Shown piece after piece: positions 8,480-18,667 of a stretch of 29,382 nt of DNA; position 1 is the stretch's first letter; each line of letters opens with the position of its first letter. Where the stretch lies: NCBI GenBank assembly GCA_016710365.1, contig JADJVW010000014.1, positions 1 to 29,382 on the forward strand. The letters are read 5' to 3'. The notes beneath the pieces are model-generated. The model did not search any database. It saw only the letters and a program-made list of their open reading frames with translations, and was not told where the DNA came from. The position numbers and the translations under genes are program-made. The stretch is from Candidatus Caldilinea saccharophila (GTDB lineage: Bacteria; Chloroflexota; Anaerolineae; Caldilineales; Caldilineaceae).

Positions 8480-8645
8480 GCCGATACAACCAGTTCCTCA
8501 ACCTTGCGCACAAACGGAATCTGATCGGAGCGAATATCGTGCAGCAGGCTACGCAGGTTTTCGACCAACTCTTCTTTGGTCAATCCCTGGGTCTCGTAGT
8601 CCGGGTAATCGTTGAGAAAACCGATATAATAATTGCCATCTTTCC
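8476..8645 (-). pseudogene. hicB: HicB antitoxin, 3' part separated by IS insertion
   Basis: The frame DGNYYIGFLNDYPDYETQGL then TKEELVENLRSLLHDIRSDQ is a complete HicB-type antitoxin body ending VVSA at the stop 8476-8478, overlapping the hicA start. Its first codons are at 10124-10152, on the far side of the IS element. Joining the two parts and removing one copy of the 4-base duplication gives exactly 195 nt (64 residues plus stop) starting MERLKFTYWKDGNYY. The IS end supplies an in-frame TTG at 8659-8661 that would give MAKVLWKDG instead of the native start. It has no Shine-Dalgarno sequence, so low-level expression of a slightly altered antitoxin is conceivable. Confidence 0.85.
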
Positions 8646-10123
8646 ACAATACCTTCGCCAAAAAAGGGGAAAGATAGAGCGGTCGTGTAGGATAGGCTTA
8701 TCACCGACAAAAGTGGAATTCCTATCAGACAGAACCGCTCATGATCGAGATTATCGCACTGCTTCAATGCTTGGATAATGTCAGAATCAGACAGCGACAC
8801 GTCAGTTGGGACGAATCATCGCCGCGATGTTGGCAATGACCGGTCGTGTGACGATGTTGGGTATTTCGCGCTGGACGGAGAGGGGTGGCAGCTACCGGAC
8901 AGTGCAGCGTTGGTTCAACACAGTGCTGCCGTGGGCGCAGATGAGTTGGCTGTTCTTCCCGCACCCACCTGTTCCAACCTGATGAGGTGTATCTGGTTGT
9001 TGGCGACGAGAGCGTGGTCCAGCAAAGCCGGAAAGAAGACACACGGGTTGGTCCGTTTTTTCTCGTCGATCTACAACAAGCCCATCGCTGGGGTCGGCTT
9101 CTTCACCCTTTCTCTGGTCAGTGTGGTGATGCTGTTTCCATCCGCTGCTGACGGAACAAGTGGTTAAGCACGCAGAGACGGACGCTCCAGCGAAAGCGAA
9201 GCAGCGTGCGACCAAGAAAAGCGCGGCGAAGAAGAATCAAAGGGGAGGCAAGCGCAAGGCAGGACGTCCCAAAGGCAGCAAGAATAAAGACAAACGTCAC
9301 GTTGAATGGAACGGCGAACTGAGAATGATGGAGCGACTGGTCAAAGTTGTTGGAACTGATTGGTGGACTCCTTCCCCTCACCTATCTGGTGCTGGATGGT
9401 CATTTCGGCAACAACAACGTTTGTCAGATGGTGCAGCAAAGTCTGGGGTTGCACCTGATCTCGAAACTGCGTCACGATTCGGCGCTCTACTTCGAGTACA
9501 AGGGTGAACAGAAGAAGTCTGGCCCCCGTCGTCGCTCTGGCGACAAGCTCAATTATCAGGCCATTCCAGAGCGTTATCAGATGGCGACCGGTCAGGACAA
9601 GGGGGATTCGCACTGATGTTTGCAAGCCACGATGTTGCACGAGTGCTTTGCCGACCCACTCCAATGTCGTGATCTGGTCAAAACCAATCTGGAGAGTGGC
9701 GTCCGCGCACATGCGGTGCTTTTTCAGCAGTGATCTCAAACTCACACGATACCCTGATTCACTACTATCGCCTGCGCTTCCAAATCGAGTTCAACTTCCG
9801 CGACGCTAAACAATTCTGGGGCATGGAGGACTTCGCGACCATCAAAGAACTCCCGTCACCAATGCAGTCAACCTTTCGCTCGTCATGGTTAATCTTTCTC
9901 ATCGCCAGCTTGCCGATTTTCGCAGGTCACATCCCGACGCTGGTGTTTTGGATTTGAAAGCGTTCTTCCGTGGTCGTAGATATGTCCACGCAACCATTGA
10001 ATTGCTTCCCGAACCACCCAATCCGAATATTATTGCTGCCATCCTTCACTATGTTGCCAGCATGGGCGCAATTCACTCGACTCAAGCTCTTATCACTCAA
10101 CCATAGACTGGCGAAGGTATTGT
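8646..10123 (+). mobile_element. Complete IS element of the IS4 superfamily (ISH3-like?), 1,478 bp
   Basis: The ends are defined by a perfect 15-bp terminal inverted repeat ACAATACCTTCGCCA, left 8646-8660 and right (inverse) 10109-10123. The flanking bases TTCC are duplicated directly outside (8642-8645 and 10124-10127), a 4-bp target site duplication. Removing the element and one TTCC restores a perfect hicB reading frame, which proves the insertion. The single gene is a DDE transposase with the Y-(2)-R-(3)-E-(6)-K signature of the IS4 superfamily. Family assignment below that level is uncertain. The transposase is frameshifted, so the copy is probably immobile unless the indels are sequence errors. 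Confidence 0.9.
8741..10106 (+). pseudogene. IS4-superfamily DDE transposase, multiply frameshifted
   Basis: Starting at MIEIIALLQCLDNV (8741), the coding pieces follow in changing frames: RQLGRIIAAMLAMTGRVTML, then ISRWTERGGSYRTVQRWFNT, VYLVVGDESVV (first catalytic Asp, about 8990-9020), a very basic insert with RAKRK/AGRPKGSKNK-like residues, LTYLVLDGHFGNNNVCQMVQ (second Asp, about 9375-9430), LHLISKLRHDSALYFEYKGE, DKLNYQAIPERYQM, and YRLRFQIEFNFRDAKQFWG (catalytic Glu, 9765-9825), to the stop at 10104-10106. At least six indels interrupt it. All three catalytic residues are still encoded. Programmed frameshifting cannot explain so many breaks. Confidence 0.85.
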
Positions 10124-10152
10124 TTCCAGTAAGTGAATTTTAGTCTTTCCAT
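10124..10152 (-). pseudogene. hicB: HicB antitoxin, 5' part with native start
   Basis: On the minus strand, the ATG at 10150-10152 follows AAGGGAG with good spacing and encodes MERLKFTYW. The last four bases (10124-10127) are the target duplication. The next codons continue at 8641. Native hicB started only 39 bases after the stop of the HAD hydrolase gene (10192), so HAD, hicB and hicA were probably one transcription unit before the IS arrived. Confidence 0.85.
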
Positions 10153-10191
10153 CGTCTGCTCCCTTGCGCCTAACTGCCCTTGCAGGCGCGA

Positions 10192-10878
10192 TTATAGCAC
10201 AGCCAGGCCAGGTTGGGCGCGCGCTTGCCGTGCGGCCAGCCAGTCGTCGATCTCCGCAAAGGACGTGCACACCGTGTCAGCGCCGGCCGCGGCCAATTGT
10301 GCAGCCGGGTAGGTGGTCGTCAGACCGAGCACCTGGCAACCGGCGCCCTTACCGGACAAGATGCCGTTGACGGAATCCTCGATCACCACACAGGCTTCAG
10401 GCGGTAACCCTAACCGCGCCGCCGCCTGCTGGTAAGGCGCCGGGTCGGGCTTGGTGCGCGTGACATCCTCCGCCGTCATCACTACATCGAAATAGCGGTG
10501 CAGATCGAAGCGATCAAAAGCCAGTTGTTGATTGCTGCGCAGTGACGATGTCGCCAGGCCAAAGGCTCGAAAGTGCGGGCGCGCGGTGCGGATAAACGCC
10601 AGCGCGCCCGGAATCGCCTGCAACCGGTCCGCTACGGCAAGATAGGCGACCTGCTTCTCGGCCAGCAGCGCGGCTACGGTAAAGCGGCCGCCGAGGTGCA
10701 CGCGGTTGATGTGCTCAAGCAGCACCTCGTCGGGGATGCCCATGAATTCGTCAAAGAGCGCAGCGGGCAAGCTCACGCCATGCGCGGCCACCGCCGCGGC
10801 CACAGCGTCGTTATGCATGGCCTCAGAGTCGACGATCACGCCGTCAAGGTCGAAGAGAATTCCGTGAATGTTGTTCAT
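10192..10878 (-). CDS. HAD-superfamily hydrolase, beta-phosphoglucomutase-like
   Basis: A 228-residue intact protein with all four HAD motifs: GILFDLDGVIVDSE (motif I, nucleophile D10 and general acid D12), LATSSLRSN (motif II), TRTKPDPAPY (motif III lysine) and CVVIEDSVNGI (motif IV acidic pair). The alpha-helical cap after motif I (MHNDAVAAAVAAHG, FMGIPDEVLL) is of the C1 type seen in beta-phosphoglucomutases and small sugar-phosphate phosphatases. It therefore acts in the cytoplasm on a phosphorylated metabolite; phosphatase or mutase cannot be decided. The ribosome site before the start (CCGGA) is weak. It reads toward hicB, 39 bases downstream. Confidence 0.85.
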   Translation of the reverse strand: MNNIHGILFDLDGVIVDSEAMHNDAVAAAVAAHGVSLPAALFDEFMGIPDEVLLEHINRVHLGGRFTVAALLAEKQVAYLAVADRLQAIPGALAFIRTARPHFRAFGLATSSLRSNQQLAFDRFDLHRYFDVVMTAEDVTRTKPDPAPYQQAAARLGLPPEACVVIEDSVNGILSGKGAGCQVLGLTTTYPAAQLAAAGADTVCTSFAEIDDWLAARQARAQPGLAVL

Positions 10879-10892
10879 AATGGTTTCCGGTA

Positions 10893-10921
10893 GAGATTAG
10901 GAGATTGGAGATTGAGAGATT
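10893..10921. repeat. short GAGATT tandem-like repeat upstream of the HAD gene
   Basis: GAGATT occurs at 10893, 10901, 10908 and 10916, spaced 7-8 bases, in the 78-bp gap between the response regulator end and the HAD start. A pyrimidine-rich run (CTCCTTGTCTCCCCCTCTCC) follows. Its function is unknown; it may be a slippage-prone spacer. Confidence 0.6.
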
Positions 10922-10956
10922 GACAGAACTTCTCCTTGTCTCCCCCTCTCCCTGTC

Positions 10957-11596
10957 TCACAACAGAATCAACCCTGCTCGCGTTGCCCTCACCACCGCCT
11001 CAGTCCGGCTCTGCGCGCCGAGCTTGCCGAGGATGGCATTGACGTGGAACTTGATAGTGTTCTCGCTGATCGCCAGCGCGCGGGCGATCTCTTTGTTCGA
11101 CAAACCTTCGGCCAGATGGCGCAGCACTTCCAGCTCGCGAGCGGAAAGCGGCTCGATCAGGTCGTTGGGAGCATGTGTAAAGGCTGGCGTCGCCAACAAG
11201 GTTTCGTCGAAGACCAGCAGCCCTTGCACCACCGCGTGCAAGGCCGCCGCCATTGGGCCGGCGTCACTGGTGCGCGTCAACAACCCGCGCGCACCCGCTG
11301 ACTGCACGAGCGCCGGCCAGCGCGTCCACGGCCAGCAACGCCACCACCGGCGTGGCGTGCGCTTCGACAAACTTGCCCAATGTCGCAAGTGGGTCTTCCG
11401 GCATCCAGCCGAGATCCCAGAGCACGACATCGGGCAGAAAGGCGCTGAGCATGACGGCCAAGTCTGCTTCGCTGCTGCTCTGTCCTGCCACGGCGACGTG
11501 TGGCGCGGTGGCCAGCAACGCGGCCAGCCCAGCGCGCGCCAGCGGGTCGTCGGCGATAATCAAGACTTTAGTTGCGCCCAAAGCTTCAACCGACAT
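10957..11596 (-). pseudogene. NarL/LuxR-type response regulator, one frameshift
   Basis: The N-terminal receiver domain starts MSVEALGATKVLIIADDPLA, with acidic pair D16-D17 and the likely phosphoacceptor D61 (DVVLWDLGW). The C-terminal LuxR HTH is clear: LSARELEVLRHLAEGLSNKE, then IARALAISENTIKFHVNAIL, then GKLGAQSRTEAVVRA, ending at 10957. The two halves are in different frames with a switch near 11310 (GALVQSAGARGLL follows VDALA). The total length is one base more than a multiple of three, which suggests a single inserted base. The gene begins five bases after the stop of ABC exporter subunit B and probably belongs to that operon, where it may regulate exporter expression. No cognate kinase is adjacent; the soluble kinase at 18668 is a distant candidate. 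Confidence 0.8.
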
Positions 11597-11601
11597 CGTG
11601 A

Positions 11602-13461
<1,860 letters not shown>

Positions 13462-13488
13462 TGCTGTTGTCTCCTTGTGGTGCTGTCT

Positions 13489-13528
13489 AAAGGGTGACAG
13501 TCACTTCCAAAAGTGACTGTCACCCTTT
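13489..13528. terminator. 18-bp perfect hairpin between the two exporter genes
   Basis: Arms 13489-13506 and 13511-13528 are perfectly complementary around the loop CCAA. It lies between the stop of subunit A (13542) and the start of subunit B (13461). In an operon this could attenuate transcription or protect the upstream mRNA; there is no strong U-tract in the direction of transcription. Confidence 0.75.
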
Positions 13529-13541
13529 GCAAAAGCCCAAA

Positions 13542-15305
13542 CTATCTCACAGCCTCGCGCATGTATTCTTCCTGTGCCTTCAACTGGAGGTCGTAGATCG
13601 TGCGATAGAGGCCGTCTTCGCGCAGCAGTTCCTCGTGCGTCCCGTGCTGGGCGATGCGACCGCCGTCGAGTACATAGATACAATCGGCGTTTTTGAGCGT
13701 CACCATGCGCTGCGCAATGATAAACGTGGTGCGGTTGCGCATCAGCGTCGCCAGCGCCTCCTGGATCAAGTGCTCGGTCTGGGTATCGACGCTGCTGGTG
13801 GAGTCGTCGAGGATGAGCACCTTGGGGTTGTAGAGCAGCGCGCGCGCAATGGCGACGCGCTGCCGCTGCCCGCCGCTGAGCGTCACCCCGCGTTCGCCCA
13901 CGTGCGTGGCGTAGCCGTCCGGAAAGCGCATGATGAAGTCGTGAGCATTGGCCGCCTTGGCCGCCGTAATCACTTCGTCGTCCGCAACGTTTTCGATGCC
14001 GTAGGCAATGTTCTCACGGATGGTCGTGCTGAAGAGAAATGGCTCTTGCAGCACCATGCCGATATGGCTGCGCAAGCTTTGCAGTTGGATGGTGCGCACG
14101 TCGATGCCGTCGATCAGCACGCGCCCGCCCGATGGGTCGTAGAAACGCGGCAGCAGCGAAACCACCGTGGACTTGCCCGAACCGGTCGGGCCAACCAGCG
14201 CAATCGTCTTGCCGGGCGGCGCCTCGAAATGGATGTCGTGCAGGACGCGGTCGCTGCTTTGGTAGGCAAAGGAGACATGCTCCAGGGTGACGCGCCCCTC
14301 GATCTGCGGCAGCGCGACCGCGTCCGGCGCATCCTCGATCTCAATGGGTGTGTCGATGATCTCAAAGACGCGGCTGGCGCTGGCGCTGGCGGTCGCGGCC
14401 AGGTTGACGAGGTTGCCCAGTTGCTGCGCCGGCCCGTTGAGCATCAGCAGATAGGAGATCATGGCAAAAAGCGTGCCCACACTGATCGCGCCGTCGATGA
14501 CCATGGCGCCGCCAAACCAAAGCATGAGAAAGACGCCGACGGCCAGCACAAAGGTGAAGAGCGGCCAGTAGTCGCCCCAAGTGCGGATGACGCCCATGCG
14601 ACGGCGGAACCATTCATCGCTGATGTCGTCAAACTTGGCGAATTCATGCGGCTCGCGCGCAAACGCCTTGACGACGCCGATGCCGGTCATGCTTTCCTGC
14701 ATCACCGTGGAAAGCATGCCGAGCTGCTCCTGGATGCGCTGGAACATGGGGCGCACCACCATGCCAAAGCGCAGCCCCAGCCCCACCAATGCCAGCACCG
14801 GCCCCAGCGCCAACAGCGCCAACTGCCAGTTCTGCCAGAACATCGACGCGACGACGCCGGCGATCAGCAGGATCACGCTGGTCAATTCGAGCAGGCCGAT
14901 GCCTGCAAAGCGCTCGGTCTCAGCGATGTCGCCGGTGGCGCGGCTCATCAAATCGCCTGTGTGCGAGCGGTCGTAGAAGCTGAAAGGCAGCCGCTGCAAG
15001 GCGATGTAATAGTCATCGCGCAGATCGTAGGCGGTGCGGTGAGTCAACCATTCACCCCAGTAGCGCTGGACAAAGCCAGCCGCCACGCGCACGAGCGCAA
15101 TGCCCAGGATCAGCGCCGACGCGCCGAACAGCACCCAGGGGTCCTTTTGCTCCAACCCCTGGTCGATCGTCTGCTTGATCACCTGAGGCACAAACAGGTT
15201 GAGCAGCGTCGCCCCCAGCATGGCCAGATAGGTGACAGAGACTTGCGTTTTGTACGGCCGAAGATAGGAGAACAGCCGCCGATAGACCGCCAATTTTCCG
15301 GTCAT
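13542..15305 (-). CDS. Heterodimeric ABC exporter subunit A (degenerate ATPase site)
   Basis: An intact 587-residue half-transporter: six hydrophobic segments in the first 310 residues, then an ATPase domain with Walker A GPTGSGKST (372-380), Q-loop Q420 in VLQEPFLFS, canonical signature TLSGGQRQ (475-482), and Walker B VLILDDSTSSVD, where the catalytic Glu is replaced by D501. The H-loop His is replaced by Q532 (IIAQRMVT). The downstream partner has the reverse pattern (normal Glu and His but an altered signature). This is the hallmark of heterodimeric exporters of the TM287/288 and BmrCD type, with one dead and one live ATP site. The ATG at 15303-15305 is chosen because GAGGAG lies eight bases upstream; a TTG two codons earlier is the alternative. 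The operon order is A, B, response regulator. Confidence 0.9.
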   Translation of the reverse strand: MTGKLAVYRRLFSYLRPYKTQVSVTYLAMLGATLLNLFVPQVIKQTIDQGLEQKDPWVLFGASALILGIALVRVAAGFVQRYWGEWLTHRTAYDLRDDYYIALQRLPFSFYDRSHTGDLMSRATGDIAETERFAGIGLLELTSVILLIAGVVASMFWQNWQLALLALGPVLALVGLGLRFGMVVRPMFQRIQEQLGMLSTVMQESMTGIGVVKAFAREPHEFAKFDDISDEWFRRRMGVIRTWGDYWPLFTFVLAVGVFLMLWFGGAMVIDGAISVGTLFAMISYLLMLNGPAQQLGNLVNLAATASASASRVFEIIDTPIEIEDAPDAVALPQIEGRVTLEHVSFAYQSSDRVLHDIHFEAPPGKTIALVGPTGSGKSTVVSLLPRFYDPSGGRVLIDGIDVRTIQLQSLRSHIGMVLQEPFLFSTTIRENIAYGIENVADDEVITAAKAANAHDFIMRFPDGYATHVGERGVTLSGGQRQRVAIARALLYNPKVLILDDSTSSVDTQTEHLIQEALATLMRNRTTFIIAQRMVTLKNADCIYVLDGGRIAQHGTHEELLREDGLYRTIYDLQLKAQEEYMREAVR

Positions 15306-15412
15306 AATCAAAACTCCTCAATTCGACAACTCACCCGGCTCGCGGACGTCCCGTCCGCCTTAAATTTGCAGACGCGACGCCTGTGCGCCCAGAGTGCTTC
15401 CTGGCAAAAGAA

Positions 15413-15443
15413 AAGTCGTGGGCAATAGCGCTCCCCACGACTT
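15413..15443. promoter_or_regulatory. 10-bp hairpin in the divergent region
   Basis: AAGTCGTGGG at 15413-15422 is complementary to CCCACGACTT at 15434-15443, with an 11-base loop. It is about 110 bases upstream of the exporter start. It could be an operator for a dimeric regulator or a leader hairpin; nothing further can be said. Confidence 0.45.
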
Positions 15444-15698
15444 GTTGCTCCATACCTGTGCGCCTTCATCATCAGCGCATCTTTCCAGGGAACCACCGGG
15501 TTAATCCGCCCGACCGTCACCCCTCTGGGGAGGCGCGGGCTTCAATTCAAGTCGAGGATGCCGGCTGTCCATAAATTCGCTCCTGGAAAGGAATGGATTT
15601 AATTAGATAGACAACGATAACAACCATCTGCGCCTTTGTCAAAAATCGGTGCGCAGCTAGACCATTGCTTTATCACAGGCGGCAACTCAGGATTCTCT

Positions 15699-15727
15699 TT
15701 GACATTTGTTATCCTCTGAAATAAGAT
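15699..15727 (+). promoter_or_regulatory. sigma70-type promoter for the GH38-like gene
   Basis: A perfect -35 box TTGACA at 15699-15704 is followed, after exactly 17 bases, by TAAGAT at 15722-15727 (one mismatch to TATAAT if aligned, with the key first T, second A and last T kept). It lies about 100 bases upstream of the ATG at 15827 in an AT-rich pocket. Transcription would start near 15735. Confidence 0.7.
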
Positions 15728-15826
15728 TCCAGCTTCAGCCGGGTCTGTTTATCAATATTTATCGGCTTTTACCACTGCTTGCTTCCATCATCTATCATCA
15801 TCTTGCCAATTTTCTCTGGGGTGTTC

Positions 15827-18497
15827 ATGACGCACATTGATACCCTTTACCTGATCCATCATAGCGATACTGACATCGGCTATACGCACGACCAGCCGAT
15901 TGTCTTTGACATGCACGAACGCTTTCTCAGCGAGGCGCTGGTGCTGGCCGAGCGCGATGCGGACCGCGAAAGCGACGCCGCGTTTCGCTGGACCGTGGAG
16001 AACACCTATGTGCTCGAGCGCTGGCTGCAACACGCGTCCTCGCGTGACGTGGAGCGCTTCCTGGCGATGGAGCGCGCCGGCCGCATCGAGGTGACCGGCA
16101 TGTTTGCCAATCTCACGCCGCTGCTCGACGCCGACGAATTGATCGAAAGCCTGCAACTGGCGGGCCGGCTGCGCCGCGACTATGGCTTCACCATCACCTC
16201 GGCCATGAATTGCGACGTCAACGGCGAGAGTTGGCCGCTGGTCGATCTCCTGCTCGACGCCGGCATCGAAGGCTTTACGATGGCGATCAACACCCATTTT
16301 GGCGGCGCGCCGCTGGCCCGGCCCAATCCCTTTTACTGGCAAGGTCCCAGCGGTCGTGCCATCCTTGCCTACAGTGGCTGGCCCTACGACCAGGGCTGGC
16401 GCTATGGCATCGGTCGCAGCTTGGAAGAATTTGAGAACATCTGGTGGCCGCGCGTCGCACAGCGACTGGACGCGATCGACTATCCGCTGCCCGTGGTCAT
16501 GGTGCAGAGCTACCATCCCTTTGGCGACAACGGCTCGGCCTTCAACGGCTTCGTCGCCTGGATCGAGCAGTGGAACGCATCGGGTAAAGGGCCGCACATC
16601 AAGCTGGCGACCCCGCGCCAATGGTGGGCGGCCGTCAAGGAGCACGCCGGCAGCCTGCCGACCTATCGGGGCGACTGGACTGACTTCTGGAACTTTGGCT
16701 GTGGCAGCAGCGCGCGCGAGCAGACGATCAACCGGCAGAGCCGCACGCGGTTGCGCACGGCGGATGCGCTTGCCATCGCAGGGGTGGGGGGCGAGGCGCA
16801 AGGCGCCAATCTCGATCCGTGGCTCGACCGCTCGCTGGCGCGCTACCGCCAGGCCGCGTGGGACAACTTGATCTTCTGGGACGAGCACACGTGGGGCGCC
16901 GACATTGCGGTCTCGCGTCCAGACGCCGACGACACGGTTAGCCAATGGCATCATAAGGCGCACTTTGCTTATCAGGCGCGCAGCCTGAGCCTGCTGCTCC
17001 AGCGTGATGCGCTCGCCGCGCTGGCGCGGCAGGTGGAACGCGCCGCGCCGGACGACATCGTCGTCGTCAACCCGCTGCCGTGGGAACGCACAGTCAGCGG
17101 CGAGGTGGCGAACTGGGTGCTCACCCCGCGCGGCACGGCCGACGACACGACGGCCGGACGCCACTTCCAGGATCGCGCGCCGCACGTGCGGCGTGTGCAG
17201 ATCGCCAACGCAGCCACGGCCCGTTGACCTGGAGGCGGAGCACAACCTGTTGCCGCCGACCTCTGTGCCGGCCTTTGGCTACACCGTCGTGCCGCGCAGC
17301 CACCTGCGCACTTACACGTTGGGCGACAACGCCAGTGAGGATGCTACGGTCGAGAATCAGCATCATTGCCTGACGTTCGACACGGAGACCGGCGGCGTCC
17401 TCCGCTGGCACGACAAGCGCCTGCATCACGAATGGGTCGACGACAGCGCCGGTTATTCACTCAATACGTTTGTCCACGAAGAGGTGGCCGATCTCGATCA
17501 CCCGTGGCCGCGGCATCGCCTTTTTCAGATGAAATGGGACTCCGAGCAGATCGAACGCGCGCGCGGCTGGAAACCTGGCTGGCGTGCGCGGCGCCGGACG
17601 CCGGCCAAGGTGCTGGCGCACCATGTCTTCCGCTTGCCGACCGGGATCGAGGTCATGCAGGTGCTGGAAGCGCCGGGCATCGCGGGCGCGCTGGTGCAAA
17701 GCACCTTTCTCCCCGATGGCGCGCAGTGGGTGGAATTCCGTGCGCAATGGCGCATGGGTGCAACCGTCCACCCGGAGGCCACCTACCTGCTCTATCCCTT
17801 CCACCTGCTTGATGCAACGGCGCGGTTCGACCTGGGCGGTCAGGCGATCGTTCCCGGCAAGGAGCAGATTCCGGGCGTCTGCTACGATTACTTCACCGTG
17901 CAAAACTGGGTCGACTTCAACAATGGGCAGCTTGGCGTCACCATTGCCACGCCCGACAACCCGATGGTGCAGCTTGGCGATTTTCACTTCGGACACAACC
18001 AGGCAGGCTTTGCGTTGGAGCGCGCCATGCTGCTCGGTTGGGTGACCAACACCTACTGGGAAACCAACTTCCGGGCGCAGCAACCGGGGCTGGTGACGGC
18101 GCGCTATCGCGTGCAGCCCTATGCCGGTGCCTTTGACGAAGCGCAGGCGCACCGCTTTGGCTTGGAGGCGGCCCACGACGCGCTGTTGCTCCAGCATCTT
18201 GGCGAACCAACGCCGCAGACGCCGTGGCCTGCAACCGGCTCGCTGCTGGTTTTGCCGCAGCCGCCGGTGCTGACCCTGCACGTGCAGCCGGTCGATGACC
18301 ACATCGTGGTGCGGCTGCTCAACGCCAGCGACAACCCGCAGACCGCAACCCTCGGCGCCGGGCTGATGCAAATCGCCGGCGCGGCGCGGTGCGATCTCTT
18401 CGGCGCGCCGGTGGAAGCATTGACGGTGGCGCAAGGCAAAATCGCCGTCGAGCTTGCACCGCGCCAGGTCGCCGTGCTGAGGGTGTGGCGGGCATAA
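15827..18497 (+). pseudogene. GH38-like glycoside hydrolase (alpha-mannosidase superfamily), one frameshift
   Basis: The N-terminal domain begins MTHIDTLYLIHHSDTDIGYT, the metal-binding His/Asp segment (H12, D16) of GH38-type seven-stranded barrels. It continues with SAMNCDVNGESW, the likely nucleophile Asp, then SYHPFGDNGSAF (a second His) and FWDEHTWGADIA. The frame is lost near 17200-17225, where the frame ends in TAR* but DLEAEHNLLPPTSVPAFGYT continues in the next frame. The segment is one base longer than a multiple of three, so a single inserted base is enough. The C-terminal half is a beta-sandwich domain typical of the superfamily (LTFDTETGGVLRWHDKRLHH; QNWVDFNNGQLGVTIATPDN). The total is about 889 residues, normal for the family. 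No signal peptide is seen, so it is probably cytoplasmic. The specificity (mannoside or a DUF5054-type unknown) is open. Confidence 0.75.
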
Positions 18498-18504
18498 AAG
18501 TAAG

Positions 18505-18549
18505 ACATGCACCATCTGGGTTTCTGCCAGAAACCCAGATGGTGCATGT
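18505..18549. terminator. 21-bp perfect hairpin after the GH38-like gene
   Basis: Arms 18505-18525 and 18529-18549 are perfectly complementary around the loop GCC, starting eight bases after the stop codon. This is the strongest intrinsic-terminator-like stem in the window, though the following sequence (TGTAGCG) is not U-rich. Confidence 0.8.
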
Positions 18550-18667
18550 TGTAGCGTGGATGATTGGTGGACTGTCAGGCAACTTGTCGTACTGCTCTGT
18601 ATTCAAAGCCGCCGCTCTGCGTGTGGGATAACTGCGATTTTCAACTATTTCCCAAAATACACAGCAG

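Larger units (their letters stand above)
15306..15826. other. divergent intergenic region between exporter operon and GH38-like gene
   Basis: About 520 bases without a gene. It holds a hairpin (15413-15443), a GC-rich stretch with CCCCTCTGGGG near 15520, an AT-rich part from 15590 on, and a strong promoter candidate at 15699-15727 for the plus-strand glycosidase. No convincing promoter box was found for the leftward exporter operon, which must also start here. Confidence 0.5.

Noticed and set aside
8476..8661. Native HicB starting at the TTG in 8659-8661
   Set aside because: This TTG lies in the IS terminal repeat; the uninterrupted gene reconstructed across the IS has a better ATG and ribosome site at 10152.
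8549..8800. Minus-strand 83-residue frame starting MSLSDSDIIQALKQ as a gene
   Set aside because: It crosses the IS boundary and overlaps hicB in another frame; it is a product of the insertion, not a gene.
9160..9507. Separate lysine/arginine-rich DNA-binding (histone-like) protein
   Set aside because: The basic stretch is an internal part of the transposase; flanking frames continue the DDE transposase sequence on both sides.
8646..10123. Programmed ribosomal frameshifting to make the transposase
   Set aside because: At least six frame changes would be needed in both directions; programmed systems use one.
13494..15428. 644-codon open frame on the plus strand opposite ABC exporter subunit A
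   Set aside because: It is the antisense shadow of a clear ABC transporter with all ATPase motifs; its translation is His/Arg/Gln-rich without domains, as expected from high GC codon bias.
15788..17245. 485-codon open frame on the minus strand opposite the GH38-like gene
   Set aside because: Antisense shadow; the plus strand carries conserved catalytic motifs and a promoter, the minus frame shows no domain.
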